Assembly (NCBI RefSeq): GCF_010499455.1 | Contig: NZ_JAAGOH010000040.1 | Coordinates: forward strand, 1 to 35,757 | Direction: 5' to 3' | Length of the DNA: 35,757 nt | DNA from: Ideonella livida | GTDB taxonomy: Bacteria > Pseudomonadota > Gammaproteobacteria > Burkholderiales > Burkholderiaceae_C | Shown here: piece by piece, positions 7,983 to 16,629 of the stretch | How the letters are laid out: every line of letters starts with the position of its first letter | Numbering within the stretch: the first letter of the stretch is position 1 | Notes under the pieces: generated by a model | Database searches by the model: none | Told to the model about the DNA's origin: nothing | Seen by the model: only the letters and a program-made list of their open reading frames with translations | Made by a program: the position numbers and the translations under genes

Positions 7983-9715
7983 GCCTGGCCCTCCAACGCC
8001 GCCGCCAGCGCCGCCTTCAACTGCGCCTGCAGCCCGGCAATCTCGGCCTGCATCTGTTGGTACTCGGCCAGCAGCACGGCGGGGTCGTGACTGACCTGCT
8101 CGTTCTGGTGAGGGTTCTTCAGGTCGAGGTTGAAGACGGGCCAGTAGGCTTGGTCTCCGGCGGCCTGGGCGCTGCGGGCTTGCTGGCGCAGGGTTTGGGC
8201 TTGCTCTTGCAGGGCGCTCAGGCGTGCGGGGGTGATGGGCCGGCCCTTGGCGTCGCGCACGCCATCGGGGTTGGCGTCGGGCTCGGCGCGGGTGTGCAGG
8301 CGGCGCAGTTCGCGCAGCTCGGCTTCTTGGTCGGCGGCCTCGCGGTTCAGGCGCTCGGCCTGGGCCCAGTGCGGCTCGGCCTGGGTGCGGGCGGCCTGGA
8401 TGCGGGCGCCCATGTCCACCGGCCAGGCCTGGGGGTTGGCTTGGCGGGTGGCAAAGCCATCGGCCTCGCTGCCCCACCAGGCTTCTTCAGCGGCAAATTC
8501 TTCCAGCCGCATGGGGCGGGTGCGCGAGTAGTTCTTCACGCCCGCCGGGTAGGGGTGCTCGTAAAACCAGGTGGTGGTGGTGGGCCGGCCTTTGGTGAAG
8601 AACAGCAGGTTGGTTTTGATGCCGGTGTAGGGGTTGAACACGCCATTGGGCAGGCGCACCACGGTGTGCAGGTCGCACTCGGTGAGCAGCTTTTCCTTGA
8701 TGCGGCTTTTGATGCCTTCACCAAAGAGAAAGCCATCGGGCAGCACCACGGCGGCGCGGCCACCGTCTTTGAGCAGCTGCATGATGAGCACCAGGAACAG
8801 ATCGGCCGTTTCACGGGTGCGGAAGGCGGCGGGGAAGTTGCCCTCGATGCCGTCTTCTTCCATGCCGCCAAAGGGCGGGTTGGCCACGATGCAGTCCACC
8901 CGCTCTTTGGGGCCCCAGCTGATGAGGGGGCGGGCCAGGGTGTTGTCGTGCCGGATCTGGCTGGGCACGGCGATGCCGTGCAGGATCATGTTGGTGGTGG
9001 CCAGCAGGTGGGGCAGCGGCTTTTTTTCCACGCCAAAGATGCTGGCCTGCAGGGCCTGTTCGTCCTCAGGCGTCTTCACATAGCGGCTGCGCTTGTGCTC
9101 GATGGTGCAGGTCAAAAAGCCGCCGGTGCCGCAGGCGGGGTCCATCACCTTGTCGTGCAGCTGTGGGTCCACCCGGCGCACCATGAATTCGGTGACGGGC
9201 CGGGGCGTGTAGAACTCGCCCGCGTTGCCGGCGCTTTGCAGGTCGCGCAGCAGTTGCTCGTACATGTCGCCAAAGGCGTGGCGCTCCTGGGCTTTGTTGA
9301 AGTCCACCGCCTCCTGGATTTTGTTGACCACCTGGCGCAGCAGCTGGCCGCTCTTCATGTAGTTGTAGGCATCTTCAAAAACGCTGCGCACCACATGGGC
9401 CACGGGGGTCTGGCTGTGGCCTTTCACCGGGTCAGTCAGGTTCTGCAGGCCGGGGAACAGCTCGTTGTCAATGAAGCTTTTCAGCTCGTCGCCGGTCATG
9501 CCTTCGGGGTCGGCCGCCCAGGTGCGCCAGCGGTAGGCCTCGGGCAAAGGGCTGCGGTAGTCGTCGTCCAGCAGCTCCCACTCTTGCTCGCGGTCGTCAA
9601 AGATTTTCAAAAACAGCAGCCACACCAGCTGGCCGATGCGCTGGGCGTCACCATCCACGCCCGCGTCTTTGCGCATGAGGTCTTGGATGGATTTGATGGC
9701 GGAGGAGAGGGACAT
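7979..9715 (-). CDS. hsdM: Type I restriction-modification methyltransferase subunit HsdM
   Basis: Adenine-N6 DNA methyltransferase of the type I complex, 578 aa. The N-terminal HsdM_N domain (residues about 5-140) has QLVWLLFLKIFDD. AGEFYTPRPV precedes S-adenosylmethionine motif I, DPACGTGGF (192-200), and catalytic motif IV is NPPF (279-282), as in N6-adenine methylases. The C-terminus has a long charged helical section (about 430-530) and ends in an Ala- and Gln-rich coiled coil that should contact HsdS. It starts 21 bp after hsdR and overlaps the DUF1016 gene by ATGA. All methyltransferase motifs are intact, so the host DNA is probably methylated. Confidence 0.95.
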   Translation of the reverse strand: MSLSSAIKSIQDLMRKDAGVDGDAQRIGQLVWLLFLKIFDDREQEWELLDDDYRSPLPEAYRWRTWAADPEGMTGDELKSFIDNELFPGLQNLTDPVKGHSQTPVAHVVRSVFEDAYNYMKSGQLLRQVVNKIQEAVDFNKAQERHAFGDMYEQLLRDLQSAGNAGEFYTPRPVTEFMVRRVDPQLHDKVMDPACGTGGFLTCTIEHKRSRYVKTPEDEQALQASIFGVEKKPLPHLLATTNMILHGIAVPSQIRHDNTLARPLISWGPKERVDCIVANPPFGGMEEDGIEGNFPAAFRTRETADLFLVLIMQLLKDGGRAAVVLPDGFLFGEGIKSRIKEKLLTECDLHTVVRLPNGVFNPYTGIKTNLLFFTKGRPTTTTWFYEHPYPAGVKNYSRTRPMRLEEFAAEEAWWGSEADGFATRQANPQAWPVDMGARIQAARTQAEPHWAQAERLNREAADQEAELRELRRLHTRAEPDANPDGVRDAKGRPITPARLSALQEQAQTLRQQARSAQAAGDQAYWPVFNLDLKNPHQNEQVSHDPAVLLAEYQQMQAEIAGLQAQLKAALAAALEGQA

Positions 9716-9736
9716 GGGATCAAGCGCGGCAAGGCA

Positions 9737-12187
9737 TCACGCCTGCCGAGGTTCGTAGAGCTGTTGTTCAAGTTCTGCCAAGGCTTGGCGGTAGCCGGCC
9801 TTGCCGCCGAAGGCTTTGACCAGTTCCAGGGGCGCACCCAGGCGGTCAAACGGCGGAAGGGTGAGGATTCTCGGGTCTTCGATAGGCTCGATGCCGGTGT
9901 CGGCGTACTTCTCCAGCAGCGTTTCCAGCACTTGGCGGGCGGCGCCTTGGTACTTGGCAAAGTAGTTGCGCTTTTTGACGTTGTCGGCCCGCTCGCGGCG
10001 GGTGAGCGGAGGTTGGTCAAAGGCGACGTGGCAGATGAGGTCAAAGGCGTCCAGGCCTTCTTGCGCGGAGCGGCCGCTTTTGGTCTGCACGTCGTCGGCC
10101 AAAGGCTCCCACAGCACGCCCAGGGCGGCGAGTTCGTCGATCACGGCTTTCTTTTGCTCGGCACTGCTCCAGCGGCGCAAGAAATCGTCCATCGAGCGGA
10201 ACTGCTTGGCCACGCAGTGGCGGGTGTACTCGCGCAGGCTTTCGGTGATGAGCTTGCCGTCGGGGCCGTAGTACTGCACGCGCTCGGCCACGATGCGCAC
10301 GGGCACCTCTTTGCCGACCACGTACTTCACGCGGCCGGGGCCAGGGCCTTCGCCATCGCCGTCATGGCCATCGCCACCTTGGTCGTCACCGCTGCCTTCA
10401 CCGCTGGAGTCGCCACCGGTGTCACCGCCGCTGCCGCCGTCGTTTGAGCCGTCACCGGCCGTGTCGTCATCGTCTGCGGGCACGGGTGAATCGTCGTCCT
10501 TGGGCTCATAGACCTGCACCGGGTCGCCATCAAAGGCGGGGTCGGCAAACAGCTCGGTGGCCTTTTTGAAGTCCATGATCGTGAACCAGAACTTGCCGTA
10601 GTCCTCGTGGATGCGGGTGCCCCGGCCGATGATCTGCTTGAACTCGGTCATCGAGCCGATGTGCTGGTCCAGCACGATGAGCTTGCAGGTTTGGGCGTCC
10701 ACGCCGGTGGTCATCAGCTTGCTGGTGGTGGCGATGACGGGGTAGCGGCTTTCCGGGTTGATGAAGTTGTCCAGCTCGGCCTTGCCCTCGGCGTCGTCGC
10801 CGGTGATGCGCATGACGTACTTGCGGTTTTCCTTCATCCGCTGCGGGTTGAGGTTCACCAGGGCCTGGCGCATGCGCTCGGCGTGGTCAATGTCATCGCA
10901 AAAGACGATGGTTTTGGCGTAGGGGTCCGAGGCCTTGAGGAACTGGGTGATCTTGGCGGCCACGGCCTGGGTGCGCATCTCCAGCACCAGCGCCCGGTCC
11001 ATGTCGCGCAAGTTGTAGATGCGGTCTTCGATGGGCTGGCCGTGCTTGTCCAGCATGCCTTTGGGTGGGCGCCAGCCTTGCAGGTCGCGGTCAAAGTCGA
11101 TGCGCACCACTTTGTAGGGCGCCAAAAAGCCGTCTTCAATGCCTTGGCGCAGGCTGTAGGTGTAGACCGGCTCGCCAAAGTAGTGGGTGCTGGACACGTC
11201 TTTGGTTTCTTTGGGCGTGGCGGTCAGGCCCACCTGGGTGGCGCTGCTGAAGTACGACAGGATGCTGCGCCACGCGGAGTCATCGGCCGCGCTGCCCCGG
11301 TGGCATTCGTCCACCACGATCAGGTCAAAGAAGTCGGGCGAGAACTGTTTGTAGACGTTCTGCGCTTCTTCCGCCCCGCTGACGGCTTGGTAGAGGCTGA
11401 GGTAGACCTCGTAGGCGGTGTCGATCTTGCGGCCGGTGATCTTGGTCATGGCCGCGCCAAAGGGCTTGAAGTCGTTGGTGCGGGTTTGGTCCACCAAGAT
11501 GTTGCGGTCGGCCAAGAACAAGATGCGCTTGGCTTGGCGGCTCTTCCACAGCCGCCAAATGATCTGGAAGGCGGTGTAGGTTTTGCCGGTGCCGGTGGCC
11601 ATGACCAGCAGCACGCGCTTTTGGCCGCGCGCCACCGCCTCCACGGTGCGGTTGATGGCGTTGACTTGGTAGTAGCGCGGGGCGCGGCCGGAGCCGTCGT
11701 CGTAGTAGGGCGCTTCGGCCTTGGGGGCGCTGGTGGCGTCCAGCCCGCGCCAGGCACAGTAGCGGGCCCACAGCGCGGCCGGCGGCGGAAACGCATCCAG
11801 CCCCAGCACGGTTTCTACCGCTGCACCGGGCACGCTGCCGTCCACGGTGCGGTCATGCAACACAAAGCCGTCGCCATTGCTGGTGAAGACGAAGGGGCAG
11901 TCCAGCGCGTCGGCGTAGTCCAGCGCCTGCTGCATGCCGTCCCCGGGTGAGTGGGTGTTGTCTTTGGCCTCGATCACGGCGAGGGGCCGGTTGGGGGCGT
12001 GGTAGAGCACGTAGTCAGCCCGCCGCGCTTGGCCCCGGGCATGCAGCTTGCCGCGCACGATGACCCGGCCTTTGGTGAAGGTCACTTCCTCACGCACTTG
12101 GCGTTGCAGGTTCCAGCCTGCAGCCACGAGGGCCGGGGTGATGAACTGGGTACAGATGTCGCGTTCGCTGAGCTTCTTCTTGTCCAC
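9737..12187 (-). CDS. hsdR: Type I restriction endonuclease/translocase subunit HsdR
   Basis: Motor and nuclease subunit, 816 aa from the GTG at 12187. The order is: PD-(D/E)XK nuclease at the N-terminus (D58 ... E73-A-K75, in ADYVLY and AVIEAKD); Walker A MATGTGKT (about 196-203); DECH box (VVDECHRG); GLTATP (motif III); and [14 protein letters not shown] (motif VI). An acidic Asp/Gly/Ser-rich linker comes next (about residues 550-605), followed by a C-terminal domain of the EcoEI-R type contacting the methylase. GTG is preferred over an upstream ATG (12253) because AGGGAG lies 8 nt before it and conserved sequence ([13 protein letters not shown]) begins right after it. All motifs are intact, so the enzyme should be active. 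Confidence 0.93.
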   Translation of the reverse strand: MDKKKLSERDICTQFITPALVAAGWNLQRQVREEVTFTKGRVIVRGKLHARGQARRADYVLYHAPNRPLAVIEAKDNTHSPGDGMQQALDYADALDCPFVFTSNGDGFVLHDRTVDGSVPGAAVETVLGLDAFPPPAALWARYCAWRGLDATSAPKAEAPYYDDGSGRAPRYYQVNAINRTVEAVARGQKRVLLVMATGTGKTYTAFQIIWRLWKSRQAKRILFLADRNILVDQTRTNDFKPFGAAMTKITGRKIDTAYEVYLSLYQAVSGAEEAQNVYKQFSPDFFDLIVVDECHRGSAADDSAWRSILSYFSSATQVGLTATPKETKDVSSTHYFGEPVYTYSLRQGIEDGFLAPYKVVRIDFDRDLQGWRPPKGMLDKHGQPIEDRIYNLRDMDRALVLEMRTQAVAAKITQFLKASDPYAKTIVFCDDIDHAERMRQALVNLNPQRMKENRKYVMRITGDDAEGKAELDNFINPESRYPVIATTSKLMTTGVDAQTCKLIVLDQHIGSMTEFKQIIGRGTRIHEDYGKFWFTIMDFKKATELFADPAFDGDPVQVYEPKDDDSPVPADDDDTAGDGSNDGGSGGDTGGDSSGEGSGDDQGGDGHDGDGEGPGPGRVKYVVGKEVPVRIVAERVQYYGPDGKLITESLREYTRHCVAKQFRSMDDFLRRWSSAEQKKAVIDELAALGVLWEPLADDVQTKSGRSAQEGLDAFDLICHVAFDQPPLTRRERADNVKKRNYFAKYQGAARQVLETLLEKYADTGIEPIEDPRILTLPPFDRLGAPLELVKAFGGKAGYRQALAELEQQLYEPRQA

Positions 12188-12195
12188 GGCCTCAA

Positions 12196-12201
12196 CTCCC
12201 T
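12196..12201 (-). promoter_or_regulatory. Ribosome binding site that sets the hsdR GTG start
   Basis: On the - strand AGGGAG lies 8 nt before GTG (12187). The alternative ATG at 12253 has no purine-rich Shine-Dalgarno sequence before it. This argues for a GTG start and a shorter N-terminus. Confidence 0.6.
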
Positions 12202-12233
12202 GCGGGCGGGTGCCCACCCAGGCGCAACAAAAG

Positions 12234-12258
12234 TGCGCGTTAGTGGCGCACATTGTGC
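12234..12258. promoter_or_regulatory. Two stacked palindromes upstream of hsdR
   Basis: TGCGC-N7-GCGCA (12234-12250) is followed, with overlap, by GCACA-T-TGTGC (12248-12258). Both lie 47-71 nt upstream of the hsdR GTG, where a promoter or operator would sit. They could be repressor or controller sites. There is no experimental or family evidence, and short GC-rich palindromes arise by chance in this genome. Confidence 0.3.
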
Positions 12259-12323
12259 CCAGGGGCCGCCGCGCCGCGGCGCCAGGGAGGCGCTGCGCCG
12301 GGTCAGCGCAGGCCGGAGGCCGT

Positions 12324-13439
12324 TCAGACCGGAAGCAGGCCCAACCCAGGAGTGGTGTGCAAGCCTGTGTCGTCGGCCAGCAGGGCCTGCACCGTGTGCA
12401 GCGGGCCGCCGGGAGCCAGCCAGCGCCGGCCGGTGGCCAGGCCGGCCAGCATCAGGGCGGGGCCCCAGCCGTTGACTTGGTCCACGGTCTGTGCCACCAG
12501 AGCCACACCATGCAGGCCCTGGCTGGGTTGTCCGGTGCGCGGATCCAGCACATGGTGCAGGCGGCGTCCCTGGTGGACAAAGCCGCGTTCATAGTCGCCC
12601 GAGGCGGCCACCACACCCTGGGCCAGAGACACGGCTCCGGCCAGGCGCTCGGGCTGCAGGGGGTGGCGCAGGCCAATGCGCCAGGGGGCATCCCCCGGCC
12701 GGCTGCAGCACAGCACATCGCCCCCGCCATTGATCAGGGCGCGGCGCACGCCCTGCGCCTGCACCGCCTGCAGGCCAGCGGAGAGGATGGGGAGCTTGGC
12801 CACGCCGCCCAGGTCCAGGCGCATGCCGGGCTGGCGCAGGCGGGCGGTGCCGCGCACGAGGTCCAGCTCCAGGCCTGAAACGTCCACCAGGGGCTGCTGG
12901 CGCGCCAAATCGGCGGCGCTGGCCTGCTGGTGCCGCCCGGGCTCGAAGGCCCAGGTGGCATAGGCGCCCACGGTGGGGTCCAGCCGGCCCTGGGTGCTGT
13001 GGTGCAGGCGGCGGGCCTGGCGCAGCACGGCCATCAGCTCGGGCGCCACGGGTTGTGCGGCGCCCCCGGCCTGCGCGGCCAGACGGCTGACCTGGCTGGC
13101 GCTGCGGTAGCGGCTCATCATTTCAGACAGGCGCAGCATTTCAGCCCAGGCGGCGTCCAGAGCCTGGCGGCGCACGGTGGGGCTGGGATGCTCGACCACC
13201 AAGTCCACCCAGGTGCCCATCAAGGCCTGGCGCTCCAGCGTGCGCTCGGCCGCCGCGTCTGAAGCGGTGCGCCCGGTGGGGCCCGCAGGGCGGGGCCCCG
13301 CCCAGGCAGCTGCCACGCCACCCGGCGCGGTGCCCAGGGCGGACATACCGCCCAGGCACACCAACAAGCGCCGCCGTGGGGGGATGGCAAGCTCCTGGGC
13401 CGGAACCACCTGCCCGTGGGGTTTACGCTGGCCCGGCAT
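12324..13439 (-). CDS. nosX: ApbE-family FAD:protein FMN transferase (NosX-like), divergent
   Basis: ApbE proteins attach FMN to a Thr of target proteins in the periplasm; in nos clusters (as NosX) the target is NosR, encoded here. The 371-aa product has a Tat-like [10 protein letters not shown] segment (residues 22-31) and the family landmarks MGTWVDL (74-80), MSRY (108-111), LDLGGVAK (208-215), INGGGD (236-241), SGDYER (280-285) and HHVLDPRTG (295-303). Two family positions look altered: AKG(Y/F) is AKLPIL, and the usual D-x3-T near the C-terminus is D320-QVN-G. It could be a nos-specific branch or have reduced activity. ATG at 13439 was chosen; a TTG three codons upstream is also open. The cytochrome gene lies 14 nt upstream on the same strand. 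Confidence 0.8.
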   Translation of the reverse strand: MPGQRKPHGQVVPAQELAIPPRRRLLVCLGGMSALGTAPGGVAAAWAGPRPAGPTGRTASDAAAERTLERQALMGTWVDLVVEHPSPTVRRQALDAAWAEMLRLSEMMSRYRSASQVSRLAAQAGGAAQPVAPELMAVLRQARRLHHSTQGRLDPTVGAYATWAFEPGRHQQASAADLARQQPLVDVSGLELDLVRGTARLRQPGMRLDLGGVAKLPILSAGLQAVQAQGVRRALINGGGDVLCCSRPGDAPWRIGLRHPLQPERLAGAVSLAQGVVAASGDYERGFVHQGRRLHHVLDPRTGQPSQGLHGVALVAQTVDQVNGWGPALMLAGLATGRRWLAPGGPLHTVQALLADDTGLHTTPGLGLLPV

Positions 13440-13453
13440 GGTGTTCAAAGGCC

Positions 13454-13897
13454 TCAGCTGGAGAGCGAAACCATGTGGTCCACGGCGGCCTTCACCTCGT
13501 CATCGGTGAGGCTGGCGCCGCCGCCGCGCGCGGGCATGGCGCCCTTGCTGCCGGTGAAGCCTTCGAGGGCATGCTTGTACAGCGTGTCTTTGCCCTGGGC
13601 GATGCGCGGCCCCCAGTCGGCCTTGTCGCCGGGCTTGGGTGCACCGGCCACGCCGGCCCCATGGCACAGCGAACAGGTCTTGTTGTAGACGCCCTTGCCC
13701 ACGGTGTTCTCCGCCACGGGTGCGGGGGTGGGTGCGGGTGCGGGAGCCGTTGTGGCGGCGGGGGCCGGATTGGCTGCCGGCGCAGGTTCTGACGGGCTGC
13801 ACGCCGCCAGCGACAGCAGCAGTGTGGCCGCCAGCAGCGGACGGGCGGCAGCGCGCAAGGTGGGGCCGGTGCGGCCGTGGGTGGGAGTCATGGACAT
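13454..13897 (-). CDS. Lipoprotein c-type cytochrome (cytochrome c5-like)
   Basis: Small monoheme cytochrome, 147 aa. The N-terminus has a hydrophobic stretch ending in the lipobox LAAC (Cys33), so it should be anchored to a membrane facing the periplasm. A flexible Ala/Pro-rich tether follows (about residues 36-62). Heme is held by CSLCH (75-79), and the axial Met lies in AMPARGG (Met121), the cytochrome c5/c555 pattern. It is divergent from the nosZ side and upstream of nosX, which suggests it delivers electrons to NosZ, perhaps as the alternative to NosR. The start at 13897 (MSMTP) is a choice; 13891 is equally plausible. An 11-nt motif shared with the ccoG upstream region lies 63 nt before it. 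Confidence 0.88.
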   Translation of the reverse strand: MSMTPTHGRTGPTLRAAARPLLAATLLLSLAACSPSEPAPAANPAPAATTAPAPAPTPAPVAENTVGKGVYNKTCSLCHGAGVAGAPKPGDKADWGPRIAQGKDTLYKHALEGFTGSKGAMPARGGGASLTDDEVKAAVDHMVSLSS

Positions 13898-13960
13898 GGG
13901 GCGCTCGCTTGTCGGCAGGAAATGCCCACGATTGCAGCGCCAGCCGAGAACTGGCACCAG

Positions 13961-13971
13961 TGACCAGATCA
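13961..13971 (-). promoter_or_regulatory. 11-nt element shared with the ccoG upstream region
   Basis: On the - strand TGATCTGGTCA reads towards the cytochrome gene and ends 63 nt before its start. The same 11 nt occur at 23892-23902, in the same orientation relative to ccoG. With the preceding base it gives TTGAT, an FNR-type left half, but the right half TCA is one base too close for an FNR box. Confidence 0.35.
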
Positions 13972-14070
13972 AGATTTTTCACGGCGGCGGCATACCACAC
14001 CGCCACCGCACACCCCCCGGGGTACAGGCGCACACGGTGAGCCTGAGGACGGTCGGGATCGTCGCGATTC

Positions 14071-14084
14071 TTGAACCACCTTAA
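14071..14084 (+). promoter_or_regulatory. Candidate FNR/Dnr-type box upstream of the nos operon
   Basis: TTGAACCACCTTAA fits TTGA-N6-TCAA with one mismatch (TTAA). It lies 87 nt before the start of the DUF2946 gene that precedes nosZ, in the divergent promoter region. nos operons are commonly activated by FNR-family regulators (FNR, Dnr, NNR) under low oxygen or nitric oxide. The match is good but not perfect, and no strong -10 is visible where it would be expected. Confidence 0.42.
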
Positions 14085-14170
14085 CGACACCAGGGGGTGC
14101 GGGCTTCGAACATGCCGGCCAGGTCAGAGGCACCGGCGTCCATGCGCTGGCACCCAACGCCCCGCCAGCC

Positions 14171-14626
14171 ATGTCCACCCGTCCCGCCCGCTCCACACAC
14201 CCCGCACGCCGGCCCTGCCGGTGCGTGCTGCTGTGCCTGGCGCTGGCCTGGCTGTTGACCTTGGCCGGGCCGCTGCTGCGGCCGGCCACGGCGCAGAGTG
14301 TGCTGGCCGGCATTTGCACCAGTCGCACCGCCGGGCTGGCCACCGGGGTGGAGTCCAGCCGAGTGTCGGCCCTGCTGGCCGCCCAGGGGGCCATTGCGGT
14401 GGGCACGCAGCCCACCCCGTCCCCCGACAGCCCGCCCCCCTTCGGGCATCAGCGCCTGGACTGCGCGCTGTGCCTGGTCCAGGTGCTGGCGGCGCCGCCG
14501 CCGGCGCAACCCGTTCTCGCTTGGCAGAACCCTCACCAAGCTTCACCGGCACCGTTTGCCTTTGTGCAGGTGCCGCATTCCCAGCGCAGACCAACCATGG
14601 CCCGCGCGCCCCCGTCCCTTCTTTGA
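14171..14626 (+). CDS. DUF2946-like secreted/membrane protein preceding nosZ
   Basis: A 151-aa protein with one hydrophobic N-terminal segment (LCLALAWLLTLAGPLL, about residues 21-36) and an Ala-x-Ala site (ATAQS) that may be a signal cleavage or anchor. The mature part has SVLAGICTS and, in the C-terminal half, LDCALCLVQVL, the Cys-x2-Cys pattern of DUF2946 proteins, which occur near copper genes. A copper-related role would fit, because the copper enzyme NosZ is encoded 16 bp downstream on the same strand, but the family has no firmly established activity that I know of. The assignment rests on layout and two short motifs. No strong Shine-Dalgarno sequence precedes the ATG. Confidence 0.6.
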   Translation: MSTRPARSTHPARRPCRCVLLCLALAWLLTLAGPLLRPATAQSVLAGICTSRTAGLATGVESSRVSALLAAQGAIAVGTQPTPSPDSPPPFGHQRLDCALCLVQVLAAPPPAQPVLAWQNPHQASPAPFAFVQVPHSQRRPTMARAPPSLL

Positions 14627-14642
14627 TCCACAAGGGGATTCC

Positions 14643-16583
14643 ATGACTGTCGACACCTCCCGCCCTCAGGCACCAGACGAGACCACCGGCGCCGTCGCGC
14701 CCTCGCGCCGCCGCTTCATCAACAGCGCCGCCCTGGCCGGTTTGGGCCTGGGTGTGGTCGCCTGCTCTGAAAGCAAGCCCGCCGCACCGGCCGCCGGCGC
14801 AGCCGCCAGCACCGCGCCCGCCGCCGCCCATGGTGGCAATCCGGGGCACCTCAAGCCGGGCGAGCTGGACAGCTACTACGGCCTGTGGAGCGGTGGCCAC
14901 ACCGGTGATGTGCGCGTGCTGGGCCTGCCTTCGGGCCGCGAGATTCTTCGAATTCCCTGCTTCAACCCGGATGCGCTGGTGGGCTGGGGCCACACCAACG
15001 AGTCGAAGAAGATCATGGGCACCAAGGCGGACGGCACGCTGCGCTACACCGTGGCCGACACCCACCACACCCACGCCTCCTACAAAGACGGCAACTACGA
15101 CGGCCGTTACGCCTGGGTGAACGACAAGATCAACAGCCGCATCGCCCGCATCCGGCTGGACTATTTCGTCTGCGACAAGATCACCCAGCTGCCCAATGTG
15201 CAGGGCTTCCACGGCATCTTCCCGGACAAGCGTGACCCGGTGGACGCCGCCATCAACTACACCACCCGGGTGTTCTGCGGTGCCGAGTTCTCCATTCCCC
15301 TGCCCAACACCGGCACGCTGGACGACAAGAAGTACCGCTCGCTGTTCAGCTGCGTGGATGCCGAGACCATGGAAGTGCGCTGGCAGGCCATGATCGACGG
15401 CAACTGCGACCTGGTGGCCACCAGCTACGACGGCAAGCTGGCCGCCACCAACCAGTACAACACCGAGATGGGCGCCAAGTACGAGGACATGATGTCCGCC
15501 GAGCGCGATGCCTGCGTGTTCTTCCACATCGCCCGCATCGAGGCGGCGGTGAAGGCCGGCAAGTTCAAGACCTTTGGCAGCTCCAAGGTGCCGGTGGTGG
15601 ACGCCACCCGCGAGGCCAACGCTGACCCCAAGACCGCGCTGTCGGCCTATGTGAGCGTGCCCAAGAACCCGCACGGCGTGAACGCCAGCCCGGACCAGAA
15701 GTACTTCATCTGCGCCGGCAAGCTCTCGCCCACCGCCACGGTGATCGAGCTGGCCAAGGTGCTGGACTGGTTTGAGGGCAAGCTGGAAAAGACCGACGCC
15801 GCCATCGTGGCCGAAGTGGAGCTGGGCCTGGGCCCCTTGCACACCGGTTTTGACGGCCGTGGCAACGCCTTCACCACGCTGTTCCTGGACAGCCAGGTGG
15901 TCAAGTGGAATGTGGAGAAGGCCATCGCCTTCCACAAGGGCGACAAGACCGCCAAGTACGTGGTGGACCGCATTGATGTGCAGTACCAGCCGGGCCACCT
16001 GAACGCCTCGCAGAGCGAGACCGTGGCGGCCGATGGCAAGTACCTGGCCGTGGGTTGCAAGTTCTCCAAGGATCGTTTCCTGCCGGTGGGCCCGCTGCAC
16101 CCGGAAAACGAGCAGCTCATCGACATCTCCGGCGAAAAGATGGTGTTGATGGCCGACCACCCGGTGCGCGGCGAGCCGCACGACTTCATCATCTTCAAGC
16201 GCGATCTGCTCAAACCCAAGCAGGTGTATGCCCTGGATGACTTCCCGCATGCCGTGAAGGACCCGAAGGAGTCCGGCGTCACCCGCAACGGCAAGAAGGT
16301 GCTGGTGAAGATGACTTCACAGGCCCCGGCCTTCAGCCTGCGCGAGTTCACGGTGAAGAAGGGCGACGAGGTCACGCTGATCCTGACCAACCTCGACAAG
16401 GTGGAGGACTTGACACACGGCTTCGCCGTCCCGGGCCACAACATCAACTTCATCGTCAACCCGCAGGAGACGGCCTCGGTCACCTTCACCGCTGGCGAGC
16501 CGGGCGTGTACTGGTGCTACTGCACCCACTTCTGCCACGCGCTGCACCTGGAGATGCGAACCCGCATGGTGGTGGAGGCCTAA
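14643..16583 (+). CDS. nosZ: Nitrous oxide reductase NosZ (clade I, Tat-exported)
   Basis: Periplasmic multicopper enzyme reducing N2O to N2, 646 aa. The Tat signal SRRRFINSAALAGLGLG (residues 21-37) marks the clade I form. CuZ-site histidines are visible in DTHHTH (139-144), GFHGIF (His190), NPHGVNAS, GPLHTGF, QPGHLNAS and GEPHD. The C-terminal cupredoxin domain carries the CuA site C627-x3-C631-x3-H635-x2-M638, with a further Cys at 625. AAGGGG lies 5 nt before the ATG. All metal ligands appear intact, so the enzyme should be functional. It is followed after 46 nt by nosR and then by the maturation genes, the standard clade I order. The promoter is probably the FNR-like region at 14071. Confidence 0.98.
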   Translation: MTVDTSRPQAPDETTGAVAPSRRRFINSAALAGLGLGVVACSESKPAAPAAGAAASTAPAAAHGGNPGHLKPGELDSYYGLWSGGHTGDVRVLGLPSGREILRIPCFNPDALVGWGHTNESKKIMGTKADGTLRYTVADTHHTHASYKDGNYDGRYAWVNDKINSRIARIRLDYFVCDKITQLPNVQGFHGIFPDKRDPVDAAINYTTRVFCGAEFSIPLPNTGTLDDKKYRSLFSCVDAETMEVRWQAMIDGNCDLVATSYDGKLAATNQYNTEMGAKYEDMMSAERDACVFFHIARIEAAVKAGKFKTFGSSKVPVVDATREANADPKTALSAYVSVPKNPHGVNASPDQKYFICAGKLSPTATVIELAKVLDWFEGKLEKTDAAIVAEVELGLGPLHTGFDGRGNAFTTLFLDSQVVKWNVEKAIAFHKGDKTAKYVVDRIDVQYQPGHLNASQSETVAADGKYLAVGCKFSKDRFLPVGPLHPENEQLIDISGEKMVLMADHPVRGEPHDFIIFKRDLLKPKQVYALDDFPHAVKDPKESGVTRNGKKVLVKMTSQAPAFSLREFTVKKGDEVTLILTNLDKVEDLTHGFAVPGHNINFIVNPQETASVTFTAGEPGVYWCYCTHFCHALHLEMRTRMVVEA

Positions 16584-16629
16584 GGCCCCCGCGCACCGCT
16601 GCCGCTCCCTCTGGCCCAGAGTCATCGCC

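Noticed and set aside
8057-10447. Long + strand frame (796 codons) opposite hsdM and hsdR
   Set aside because: It lies across two well-supported - strand genes and has antisense composition with no motifs.
12188-12253. Extension of hsdR to the upstream ATG at 12253
   Set aside because: There is no ribosome site before that ATG. The extra 22 residues are unlike the family, and a good AGGGAG precedes the GTG at 12187.
14124-16250. Long antisense frame (708 codons) opposite nosZ
   Set aside because: It runs antisense to a gene with certain motifs. Its residues are a Val/Gly/His-rich pattern typical of antisense frames in GC-rich genes; no domain is visible.
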